In this document: positions 1-6,670 of the stretch, piece by piece
Numbering within the stretch: position 1 is the first letter of the stretch
How the letters are laid out: each line of letters opens with the position of its first letter
Assembly: GCA_900546615.1 (NCBI GenBank)
Contig: URDJ01000042.1
Location: forward strand, 1-21,161
Source of the DNA: an uncultured Eubacteriales bacterium
GTDB lineage: Bacteria > Bacillota > Clostridia > Oscillospirales > Oscillospiraceae
Direction of reading: 5' to 3'
DNA: 21,161 nucleotides
Made by a program: the position numbers and the translations under genes
The notes under the pieces: generated by a model
Told to the model about the DNA's origin: nothing
What the model saw: only the letters and a program-made list of their open reading frames with translations
The model's database searches: none

Positions 1-454
1 CGCCCAATATGGTCTTTGCGACAGTAACAAGCGCGTAGTCATGGGGACTGATGCCGTGCAGCCAGATGTACTCGGGTATGAATCTTTGCGGCAGGCAGGC
101 ATTCCACGCCCGTTTGAGCAGCGTGCGGTTGGAGCCAAACAGATAAAGGGCAGCAAAATAGCGTGGATCTCTCCACGCCCCATAGCCCACGCTTTGCAGC
201 AGTCGGCGGGTATTGAATTCATGCTCGGCGCTGATCCAGAGCGAGCCATGAAAGTTCAGTACCATCTGCCCAAGCCGACGGATAAGGTCTGCGTGCTTTA
301 CACGCGCAAACAGCTTCAGAATCATGCCGGCATAGCTCACCGTCCCTGCCTCTATGCGCTCGGCCAGCCAAGGGCAGCCTGCCGCCTGGCATCGCCAGTG
401 ACGCCACTCGGCGCAGTATTTGCAGTCAACATCTTCAGGTTTGTACTGGTACAT
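1..454 (-). CDS. Hypothetical Cys-rich protein of a conjugative element, 3' end cut by window edge
   Basis: Reading the minus strand from ATG at 454 gives an open frame of at least 151 codons running off position 1. A strong ribosome binding site, GGAGGT (467-462), sits 7 bases before the start. The product begins MYQYKPEDVDCKYCAEW. It has cysteines at about residues 11, 14, 22 and 27 (CxxC-x7-C-x4-C), followed by CPWLAERIEAG and an aromatic-rich helical region with no membrane segment. I recall proteins with this 'CKYC...CPWLAERIEAG' opening next to ParB in integrative conjugative elements of Clostridia; their function is unknown to me. The cysteine cluster suggests a small zinc-binding site (inference). 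It lies downstream of parB on the same strand, with a terminator-like hairpin between them. The plus-strand frame at 41-472 over the same bases is a shadow. Confidence 0.8.
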   Translation of the reverse strand, partial: MYQYKPEDVDCKYCAEWRHWRCQAAGCPWLAERIEAGTVSYAGMILKLFARVKHADLIRRLGQMVLNFHGSLWISAEHEFNTRRLLQSVGYGAWRDPRYFAALYLFGSNRTLLKRAWNACLPQRFIPEYIWLHGISPHDYALVTVAKTILG

Positions 455-475
455 ATGATTTACCTCCAATAAAAA

Positions 476-503
476 AACCGGGCAGTTAATGCACTGTCCG
501 GTT
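476..503 (-). terminator. Hairpin plus T-run after parB, abutting the next gene's RBS
   Basis: Arms 476-485 and 494-503 pair with one mismatch. Read on the minus strand the hairpin is followed by seven T residues (477-471), the classic intrinsic terminator shape. It lies between the parB stop (528) and the downstream gene's start (454), and the T-run ends only a few bases before that gene's GGAGGT. It may act as a partial terminator that lowers expression of the downstream gene. Confidence 0.65.
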
Positions 504-527
504 AGGTTTTTGTATTCAATTAGACGA

Positions 528-1385
528 TTAGCGTTCTGCCTCGCGCTTTCTGCGCTTCTGCCACTGTTCCAGCAGCTTAATAATGGTCTCCTCCATACGC
601 TTTGGCGTGTAACTGGCAGGAAAGTATTTGCGTAGTGTGTCGCCCTTGATGGTGATGTGCTCCGCTTCTTTTTTCTCCTCGGACATGATGGCCCTCATGG
701 CCTCGGCGGTCAACTCTCCGCGCTGGGAAAATTGCTTGAGCCTCTGCGCCTGTGAAAGCGACGGAGTAGCCTGCTCGCTGTCCATAGCGTCGAGAAGGAG
801 CCGCTGCTCGTCCTGCTTCAAAAACGAAAGCTCATAGGCCGGATTGAACGCGATTTTGCGCTCGTCCACCATGTCCAGCAGCGGAGGGATAAGCTCGGTG
901 AGGCGGATGTAGCGCTTTATTTGAGACTTACTATCTGGGCTTTCCTCTGCAACTTTTTCTGCGGCTGTTAACTTCGGCCCAACTTGGGCCGAAGTTAAAT
1001 CCGTGCGTTCTCCCTGATGCCGCAGCGCATCCAGTTTGAGCTTGTACGCAAACGCCCTCTCGCTCGGAAGCAGCCCTTCGCGCTGCAAATTGCTGTCCAC
1101 GACGAGGATCGCCGCCGCGTCGTCGTCCAGCTCGCGGACGATGACCGACATGGTCTCCAGCCCCGCCAGCTCACACGCCCGCTTGCGCCGGTGGCCGGAT
1201 ACAAGCTCGTACCCGCCGTCCGGCAAAGGCCGAGCGATGGCTGGGGACAGGACGCCGTACTGCTTCACGCTCTCGACAATTTTCAGCATTTCTGCATCAT
1301 TATTCACTTTGAACGGATGTCGCTCAAACGGGAACAACTGACTTAACCGCACCTGTTTGATGTTTTCGGTCTTCCCTGCCGGCAT
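528..1385 (-). CDS. parB: ParB/Spo0J-family partition protein of a mobile element
   Basis: A 285-residue ParB-like DNA-binding protein. The start is ATG at 1385, because AAGGAGGG lies at 1395-1388 just before it; the 13 extra upstream codons lack such a site. The N-terminal ParB/sulfiredoxin-fold domain (about 10-115) shows the ParB box GHRRKRA (64-70) and the conserved DSNLQRE (97-103). The KorB-type helix-turn-helix region follows at about 145-200, with SQIKRYIRLTELIPPLLDMV. The C-terminus is basic (WQKRRKREAER). ParB proteins bind parS and, in one class, hydrolyse CTP to slide on DNA. Element ParBs of this 'HPFKV...GHRRKRA' type usually follow parA. No parA is present here, so the module may be truncated or rearranged. 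A perfect 31-base palindrome lies inside the gene at 968-998. Confidence 0.92.
   Translation of the reverse strand: MPAGKTENIKQVRLSQLFPFERHPFKVNNDAEMLKIVESVKQYGVLSPAIARPLPDGGYELVSGHRRKRACELAGLETMSVIVRELDDDAAAILVVDSNLQREGLLPSERAFAYKLKLDALRHQGERTDLTSAQVGPKLTAAEKVAEESPDSKSQIKRYIRLTELIPPLLDMVDERKIAFNPAYELSFLKQDEQRLLLDAMDSEQATPSLSQAQRLKQFSQRGELTAEAMRAIMSEEKKEAEHITIKGDTLRKYFPASYTPKRMEETIIKLLEQWQKRRKREAER
968..998. repeat. Perfect 14-bp inverted repeat inside parB
   Basis: Arms 968-981 and 985-998 are exact reverse complements around a 3-base centre; the core is AACTTCGGCCCA / TGGGCCGAAGTT. It falls in the segment joining the ParB-fold domain to the helix-turn-helix. It could be a protein-binding site (parS-like or autoregulatory), an mRNA hairpin, or chance codon constraint. 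Its function is not shown. Confidence 0.85.
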
Positions 1386-1403
1386 ATTCCCTCCTTGATC
1401 ATA

Positions 1404-1438
1404 AAAACAGCCTCTCAAGTTCATTGAGAGGCTGTTTT
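1404..1438 (-). terminator. Perfect 15-bp hairpin upstream of parB
   Basis: Arms 1404-1418 and 1424-1438 are perfectly complementary around a 5-base loop, and both sides end in A/T runs, so it could terminate on either strand. On the minus strand it ends about 10 bases before the parB ribosome binding site. It probably ends transcription arriving from upstream (the SASP fragment) and insulates parB, or it regulates parB as a leader terminator. Confidence 0.75.
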
Positions 1439-1478
1439 AGCTAAATAGCTGTATGTACGGACGGTAATTTGTATGTTT

Positions 1479-1592
1479 TTAATAAGTGTTTTGTGGTGAA
1501 TGCACGTCAAGGTCACCGGCCGCCTCCATCTTGAAGCGGTTCATGGCCTCGCGAGCGTTCGGGTTTACGAGATTGTTGCTCCTGGTGGACAT
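1479..1592 (-). pseudogene. Truncated alpha/beta-type small acid-soluble spore protein
   Basis: ATG at 1592 is preceded by AAAAGGAGATG (1610-1600 region), a good ribosome binding site. The 37-residue product starts MSTRSNNLVNPNAREAMNRF and continues KMEAAGDLDV. This matches the N-terminal half of alpha/beta SASPs (family pattern LVPEA.EAL..FK.E.A.ELGV). Such proteins are about 60-75 residues long and coat spore DNA. The conserved second half (GDLTSRxxGSVGGxMVK) is absent. After codon 30 the frame reads HSPQNTY and stops, and no other frame downstream restores the family sequence. The break lies at about 1502, on the side facing the parB module, which suggests that insertion or deletion of the element removed the 3' half. 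A naturally short paralogue is less likely. Loss of this one copy need not affect sporulation, since genomes usually carry several. Confidence 0.68.
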
Positions 1593-1626
1593 CAATTTGC
1601 ATCTCCTTTTCTCATCTTTGAGCCTT

Positions 1627-1663
1627 GGCTCGCTTATATTCTTGCCGCTCGGCTCGCTTATAT
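1627..1663. repeat. Two direct copies of a 13-bp unit
   Basis: GGCTCGCTTATAT occurs at 1627-1639 and again at 1651-1663, offset by 24 bases, in the intergenic region between the SASP fragment and the GTPase gene. The second copy forms the left arm of the adjacent hairpin. They could be paired regulator sites. Confidence 0.75.
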
Positions 1664-1676
1664 GCGGGCCTTTTTT
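1651..1676 (+). terminator. Terminator-like hairpin upstream of the GTPase-NYN gene
   Basis: GGCTCGC (1651-1657) pairs with GCGGGCC (1664-1670) with one wobble, followed by TTTTTT on the plus strand. It sits about 110 bases before the GTPase start and upstream of the promoter I propose. It could block read-through into the gene, or act as an attenuator if transcription starts further upstream, as known for tet(M). Confidence 0.5.
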
Positions 1677-1722
1677 ATGCAAATTTTGTCGTTCACAGCC
1701 ACTCGCCCCGCGCGGCTGCCTC

Positions 1723-1751
1723 TATACATATGGGCTTTTTTCTGCTATCAT
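1723..1751 (+). promoter_or_regulatory. Candidate sigma-A promoter for the GTPase-NYN gene
   Basis: TATACA (1723-1728), a 17-base spacer and TATCAT (1746-1751) fit a vegetative promoter with a weak -35 and a good -10. The start codon follows 31 bases later, after a GGGAAGG ribosome binding site (1767-1773). Confidence 0.45.
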
Positions 1752-1782
1752 CAGTGCAGTACTTTTGGGAAGGTCGCGGCGG

Positions 1783-4362
1783 ATGAAAAACTTGGTCGTT
1801 GGAATACTCGCGCACGTCGACTCGGGGAAAACTACCCTGAGCGAGGCGCTGCTATATCGCTCCGGGGTGCTCAGGAAACTCGGCAGAGTCGACCATCGGG
1901 ACGCTTTTCTCGATACCGACTCGCTCGAGCGCTCGCGGGGTATAACTATTTTTTCTAAACAAGCACTGCTGTCGCTGCCGGGTGCGCAGCTGACGCTGCT
2001 CGACACGCCCGGGCACGTAGATTTCTCCGCCGAGGCGGAACGCACTTTGCAGGTGCTCGACTGCGCCGTCTTAGTCATCAGCGGCACCGACGGCGTGCAG
2101 AGCCACACCGAAACGCTCTGGCGGCTGCTCGGGCGTCATCGCGTGCCGGTCTTCATTTTTGTAAACAAAATGGACCTCGCCGGAGCGGACAGGGCCGCGC
2201 GCATGGACGAACTCAGGCAGCGCTTCGGCTCCGGCTGCGTGGACATGCTCGATGAAGGCAGTCTCGAGGAGCTGGCGCTCTGCAACGAGGAACTGCTCGA
2301 CACCGTCATGGACGGCCGCTCCCCTTCCGACGCACAGCTTATGCGGGCGGCGGCGCGGCGGGAGCTGTTCCCCTGCTTTTTCGGCTCGGCCCTGAAGCTC
2401 GAGGGCGTGGACGAGCTGCTCGACGCGCTCGTGAGATACGCGCCTGAGCCTCCCGCGCGCGGGGACTTCGGCGCGAGGATATTCAAGATAACCCGCTCCG
2501 AGGACGGCCAGCGGCTCACATGGCTGAAGGTAACGGGCGGCGAGCTCAGGGTCAAAGCGGAGCTGGCCTCGCGGCCCGGCGCGATGCGCGAGTGGCGCGG
2601 CAAGGCCGACCAGCTCCGGCTCTACTCTGGCGCGAAGTTCCGCCTGCTCGAGCGCGCCTCGGCGGGGACGGTCTGCGCCGTGACGGGGCTTGCGGACACC
2701 CGGCCCGGCGAGGGCCTTGGCTTCGAGCCGGACGCCGCCGCGCCATCGCTCGAGCCGGTGCTGCGCTACCGGGTGCTCCTGCCCGAGGGCGCAGATGTGC
2801 ACACCGTGCTCAGGCAGCTCCGGGAGCTTGAACAGGAGGACCCGATGCTCCGCGTCGAATGGGATGAGCGGATTGGGGCGATCTTCCTCCAGCTCATGGG
2901 CGAGGTGCAGCTCGAGGTGCTCCAGAGCCTCATCGAGCGGCGCTTCGGCCTCAGGGCCGCGTTCGACGAGGGCGGGATACTGTATAAGGAGACGATAAAC
3001 AGCCGGGCCGAGGGCGTGGGACACTTCGAGCCGCTGCGGCACTACGCCGAGGTACACCTGCTCATGGAGCCGGGCGAGCCGGGCAGCGGAGTGCAGCTTT
3101 TTTCGGACTGCCCCGGGGACGAGCTTGCCGTGAACTGGCAGCGGCTTATACTCACGCACCTCGCAGAAAAGACCCACCTCGGCCCGCTGACCGGCTCGCC
3201 GCTAACCGACGTGAGGATAACGCTGCGCTCCGGGCGCTCGCACCCGAAGCACACGGAGGGCGGAGATTTCCGTCAGGCGACCTACCGCGCGGTGCGTCAG
3301 GGGCTGAGGACGGCGGCGGCGGAGGGCGCGGCAGTGCTGCTCGAGCCGTGGTACGATTTCACGCTGCGCCTGCCGCAGGAATCTGTTGGCCGGGCGCTGG
3401 CGGATATGCCGCGGCTCTCGGCAGAGTTCGCCCCGCCGGAGACTGAGGGCGAGACGGCGGTTATAACCGGCCGCGCGCCGGTGTCGGAGCTGCGGGGCTA
3501 CGCGCGCGAGCTGGCCTCGTATACGCGCGGACGCGGACAGCTCGTCTGCATACCGGGCGGCTACGCCGAGTGCCATGATACGGAGGCGGTCGTCGCCGCC
3601 ATCGGCTATGACGCCGACGCTGACACGGCGAACACAGCCGACTCGGTGTTCTGCGCGCACGGCGCGGGTTTCATCGTACGCTGGGACAAGGTTCCGGGGC
3701 ATATGCACCTTCCCAGCATCTTCGCGAGGGAGCGCAGAGCGGAAGATTCTTCCGAATCCGCTCAGAGGGCCTCGGCCTATCGGAGCATGCTGGCCTCGGA
3801 CAAGGAGCTTATGGCCATCTTCGAGCGCACCTACGGCCCTGTGCGGCGCGACCCGGTGCAGGCCATGCGCCCGGCGAAACGGCCGGAGAGCGTGGGCGCA
3901 TACCGCAGGCCGTCAAAGCAGAGGCCGAACGGCCCGGAGCACCTGCTCGTGGACGGCTACAACGTCATCTTCTCATGGGACAGCCTGCGCGAGATAGCTG
4001 AGGACAATATGGACGCCGCGCGCCAGCGACTGATGGACATCCTCTGCAACTACGCGGGCTACCGGCAGATAGTGCCGATTCTGGTGTTCGACGCCTACAA
4101 GGTCAAGGGCGCGGAGCGCGAGGTGGAGCGGTATCACAACCTGTACGTCGTGTATACGAAGGAGGCCGAGACCGCGGACATGTATATCGAGAAGACGACG
4201 CATGAGATCGCGAAAAAGTACGCGACGCGGGTGGTGACCTCGGACACGACGGAGCAGATCATCATCCTGGGCGCTGGCGCGATGCGCATAAGCTCGGAGG
4301 CCTTCGAGGAGGAGGTGCGCGCGGTGGAGGCGGAGATACGGCAGTATTTGGGGCAGGGCTGA
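1783..4362 (+). CDS. TetM/EF-G-like translation GTPase fused to a Rae1/YacP-type NYN nuclease domain
   Basis: An 859-residue protein; the start is ATG 1783, because GGGAAGG precedes it and the G1 motif follows at once. The first ~640 residues follow the ribosomal-protection/EF-G plan: G1 AHVDSGKT (10-17), G2 RGIT (52-55), G3 DTPGHVD (74-80), G4 NKMD (128-131), then domains II-V. TetM proteins end there. This one continues through a linker into a NYN (PIN-like) RNase domain (about 720-859) with VDGYN (723-727), FDAYKVKG, YTKEAETAD and TSDTTEQ. It is very close to B. subtilis Rae1/YacP, which cleaves mRNA in the ribosomal A site. Candidate metal ligands are D724, D770 and D821. The domain IV loop reads SHPKHTEGGDF (486-496) where TetM has YSPVST, so tetracycline resistance is doubtful. 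My inference is a GTPase that docks an endonuclease at the A site. Databases may call it simply a tetracycline-resistance protein. Confidence 0.93.
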   Translation: MKNLVVGILAHVDSGKTTLSEALLYRSGVLRKLGRVDHRDAFLDTDSLERSRGITIFSKQALLSLPGAQLTLLDTPGHVDFSAEAERTLQVLDCAVLVISGTDGVQSHTETLWRLLGRHRVPVFIFVNKMDLAGADRAARMDELRQRFGSGCVDMLDEGSLEELALCNEELLDTVMDGRSPSDAQLMRAAARRELFPCFFGSALKLEGVDELLDALVRYAPEPPARGDFGARIFKITRSEDGQRLTWLKVTGGELRVKAELASRPGAMREWRGKADQLRLYSGAKFRLLERASAGTVCAVTGLADTRPGEGLGFEPDAAAPSLEPVLRYRVLLPEGADVHTVLRQLRELEQEDPMLRVEWDERIGAIFLQLMGEVQLEVLQSLIERRFGLRAAFDEGGILYKETINSRAEGVGHFEPLRHYAEVHLLMEPGEPGSGVQLFSDCPGDELAVNWQRLILTHLAEKTHLGPLTGSPLTDVRITLRSGRSHPKHTEGGDFRQATYRAVRQGLRTAAAEGAAVLLEPWYDFTLRLPQESVGRALADMPRLSAEFAPPETEGETAVITGRAPVSELRGYARELASYTRGRGQLVCIPGGYAECHDTEAVVAAIGYDADADTANTADSVFCAHGAGFIVRWDKVPGHMHLPSIFARERRAEDSSESAQRASAYRSMLASDKELMAIFERTYGPVRRDPVQAMRPAKRPESVGAYRRPSKQRPNGPEHLLVDGYNVIFSWDSLREIAEDNMDAARQRLMDILCNYAGYRQIVPILVFDAYKVKGAEREVERYHNLYVVYTKEAETADMYIEKTTHEIAKKYATRVVTSDTTEQIIILGAGAMRISSEAFEEEVRAVEAEIRQYLGQG

Positions 4363-4404
4363 CACGCTTGCAACAATATATCGTAGTTTTGCCGAAACAG
4401 CGTC

Positions 4405-4433
4405 TTGTATCGGAATAGATAATGGTATAAAAT
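4405..4433 (+). promoter_or_regulatory. Candidate promoter for the SLH surface protein gene
   Basis: TTGTAT (4405-4410), a 17-base spacer and TAAAAT (4428-4433) give a plausible vegetative promoter in the A/T-rich gap after the GTPase gene. The -35 match is weak. A GC-rich palindrome begins 5 bases after the -10. Confidence 0.35.
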
Positions 4434-4437
4434 GAAT

Positions 4438-4461
4438 AAGGGCGCCGGGCCCGGCGCCCTT
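4438..4461. terminator. 24-base perfect GC palindrome, terminator or operator
   Basis: AAGGGCGCCGGG followed directly by its exact reverse complement, with no loop (a few central bases would open in RNA). The trailing sequence TACTTTAC is only weakly T-rich. It probably helps end the GTPase transcript. Its place at the presumed transcription start of the next gene also allows an operator role. Confidence 0.5.
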
Positions 4462-4514
4462 ACTTTACATTGGCAGGCAATGTAACCGGCCTGAAACAAC
4501 CGGGAGGGGTTCAA

Positions 4515-5624
4515 ATGAAAAAGAAAATATTCCTGCTGACCGTACTCACCGCGGTCTTCGCCCTGCTGCTCTGCTTTGGCGCGGGGGCGTCGTCCGGCGT
4601 GACGCTGTATGGCCTCTGGGTCGACGGCATCCAGGTCACGAGCGCGAACGCTGACGACGTGCTGGGTAATGCCGACGAGGGCGCTACGGTCAAATATGAC
4701 GCAGCCACCAACACCCTGACGCTCGACGGGGCTATGCTGACCACTGCCCACACCGGGTCTACCAATCACGCAGGTGTAATTTATGCCGAGTATTTAGATG
4801 CTCTCACCATCAATGTTGTTGGCGACAGCTCAATCGTAACCAGTGGTAACGGGGATATATCAGGCATCTATCTTGGACCTGTCAGCGAAAACACCGACAC
4901 CAGAGAATCTTCAGTGATCCTTACCGGAGACGCCGCACTTGATATCACTGTGAACCAAAAAGGCACTGCTGTCCGTGCGAGAACCGATATATCTGTGCAG
5001 CAGCTCACACTCAATCTTAATATCACCAGCACCTCCGGTGGCTCAGCAATAGATGCAACGGACAGCGTCACCATAAAGGACAACGCCAATGTAACCATCG
5101 ATTCCAAGGCCGAGGCTGCCGCAATATACAGCAAATATGAAAACATTGAGATCCGTGATGCCGTGGTTAATATTACAGCCCTGTCCGAATGGGCAAATTC
5201 CATATACACCTCTTTTGGCAATGTTATCATTACCGGCAATGCCAACGTGACGGCAAATAGTTATAATGGAATATCGGCAGGCGATTATATGTATGATGCC
5301 AGCATCAACGAGTCCGTTCCTTGTGGTGAAGATATAATAATTTCCGGCAACGCCATGGTGAATAGCAATTCAACTGACGGTAATGCTTTTTGGACATTGG
5401 TCGGCAAAATCATCATTACCGACAACGTGCAGGTGACCGCTTCCGGCTATTTGGGCATCTATGCTACAGGAAACGTTGAGATCACCGGCGGAACGGTGAA
5501 AGCGCAGGGCGAAACGAATTACGCCATATACAGCTGGGCAGACACTATCATTAAAAACAGTATAGTTGAAGCCATATCTGATCCCGAATACTACTCAATA
5601 GGTGCCTACAATATGTTGAAATAG
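4515..5624 (+). CDS. Secreted beta-helix surface protein, 5' part of a frameshifted gene
   Basis: ATG 4515 follows GGGAGGGG (4502-4509). The 369-residue reading frame opens with a signal peptide (MKKKIFLLTVLTAVFALLLC, hydrophobic core about 5-21, cleavage likely near AGA-SS at 24-25). It continues into a Thr/Asn/Ile-rich repetitive region with recurring strands such as 'ITGNANVTA', 'ISGNAMVNS', 'ITDNVQVTA' and 'ITGGTVKA', typical of a right-handed parallel beta-helix of the adhesin/carbohydrate-binding kind. The frame stops at TAG 5622-5624. The next frame carries on the same style of sequence (VEIESSWVSSNDGTYGAIIT) and leads into the SLH domains, so the two pieces were almost certainly one gene of about 715 codons. 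The product as read here would be secreted but not anchored. The break may be a real mutation or a sequencing error. Confidence 0.8.
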   Translation: MKKKIFLLTVLTAVFALLLCFGAGASSGVTLYGLWVDGIQVTSANADDVLGNADEGATVKYDAATNTLTLDGAMLTTAHTGSTNHAGVIYAEYLDALTINVVGDSSIVTSGNGDISGIYLGPVSENTDTRESSVILTGDAALDITVNQKGTAVRARTDISVQQLTLNLNITSTSGGSAIDATDSVTIKDNANVTIDSKAEAAAIYSKYENIEIRDAVVNITALSEWANSIYTSFGNVIITGNANVTANSYNGISAGDYMYDASINESVPCGEDIIISGNAMVNSNSTDGNAFWTLVGKIIITDNVQVTASGYLGIYATGNVEITGGTVKAQGETNYAIYSWADTIIKNSIVEAISDPEYYSIGAYNMLK

Positions 5625-6658
5625 AAAGCTCATGGGTCTCATCCAATGATGGTACATATGGGGCTATCATCACTAACAGCGTTGAGGTAACGGACGGCAG
5701 GGGTCAAGCCTACGGCGACGCCGTTTTGCCCGGGGATGTGACTGTTCCCGAGGGCTATGACCTCGTCCTGCGCGAGGGCGATTACCTCACCATCCCCGAG
5801 GGCGTGACGCTGACCAACTACGGCACCGTTCAGGTCCTGGGCGGCTGCCTGACCAACAACGGCATCTACATGGACTACGGCGAGACGCTCGGCGAGATAC
5901 AGGGCAGCGGCGACTTCCCCAACAACTGGTTCGTCACCGTCTCCTATGGCAACGGAGCGGCGGATACGGTCTATCGCATCGTCAAGGGCGAGGACTTCAT
6001 CCTCCCCGACGCGCCCTCCAAGCCCGGATACATCTTCCTCGGCTGGCGCTGCGGGCAGGACACCTTCGGCGCAGGAGATATGGTTGACATAATCTCTAAC
6101 GCCGCGTTCCAGGCAGTCTGGGCTAACATGCCGGATATCTCCCCCTCCGAGCCGGACGAGCCGGTCGAGCCGGTCGAGTTCCCGTTCACGGACGTGAGCG
6201 AGGCGGACTGGTACTATGACGCGGTCTATTATGTCTGGGCAAACGGCGTCATGGAGGGCGTGGAGGCGGACGAGTTCGCGCCGAACAGCCCCCTGACCCG
6301 CGCAATGGTCTGGGCGGTGCTGGCGCGGCTGGACGGCGTCGAGGTCAGCGGCGACGGCTGGGTCGCAGCGGCGCAGGAGTGGGCAGTCGAATCCGGCGTT
6401 TCGGACGGCACGGACCCGACGGGCTACATCACGCGCGAGCAGCTTGTGACGATGCTCTGGCGCTGCAAGGGCAGACCCGCCGTCGAGTTTGAGCTGACGG
6501 CGCCCGACGCAGGCGAAATAAGCGACTGGGCGCTTGAGGCGATGCGCTGGGCAGCTGCCACGGGCCTCATAGAAGGCGACGAGTTCGGCAACCTGACTCC
6601 CACCGCGACCTCCACCAGAGCGCAGGCCGCGACCTTCATGCTGCGGTTCGGGAAATAA
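5615..6658 (+). pseudogene. 3' part of the frameshifted surface protein: InlB-type repeat and SLH domains
   Basis: This frame is open from before 5600 to TAA 6656-6658 and lacks its own ATG with a ribosome binding site; the first usable codon is TTG 5726. It holds the end of the beta-helix (about 5615-5920). Next comes a Listeria-Bacteroides type repeat (VSYGNGAADTVYRIVKGEDF, then PDAPSKPGYIFLGW, about 5935-6125). An acidic Pro-rich linker (DEPVEPVEFP) leads into three S-layer homology domains (about 6180-6655): FTDVSEADWYYDAVYYVWAN; then a degenerate second copy with WVAAAQEWAVESGVSDG; then ISDWALEAMRWAAATGLIEG ending TRAQAATFMLRFGK. SLH domains bind pyruvylated secondary cell-wall polymer and hold proteins on the surface. 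The upstream piece supplies the signal peptide, so this part is probably not made unless frameshifting or correction occurs. Confidence 0.8.
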
Positions 6659-6670
6659 AACGACAAAAAC

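Noticed and set aside
41..472. Plus-strand 143-codon open frame
   Set aside because: It has no ribosome binding site and overlaps a convincing minus-strand gene with GGAGGT and a recognisable Cys-rich opening.
1627..1663. CRISPR-like repeats
   Set aside because: Only two 13-base units with an 11-base gap; too short and too few for an array.
1593..1700. Forespore sigma-G promoter for the SASP gene
   Set aside because: GCATA and CATATAA elements are present on the minus strand, but their spacing does not fit the sigma-G consensus.
1486..1782. 99-codon N-terminal extension of the GTPase frame
   Set aside because: It runs through the SASP fragment and the hairpin region; the GTPase family begins right at ATG 1783, which has a ribosome binding site.
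2071..3177. Minus-strand 368-codon open frame inside the GTPase gene
   Set aside because: Arg/Leu/His-rich antisense shadow of a high-GC gene, without a start signal or family motifs.
5605..5625. Programmed -1 frameshift signal at the SLH gene break
   Set aside because: No X-XXY-YYZ slippery heptamer and no following stem-loop are visible, so mutation or sequencing error is preferred.
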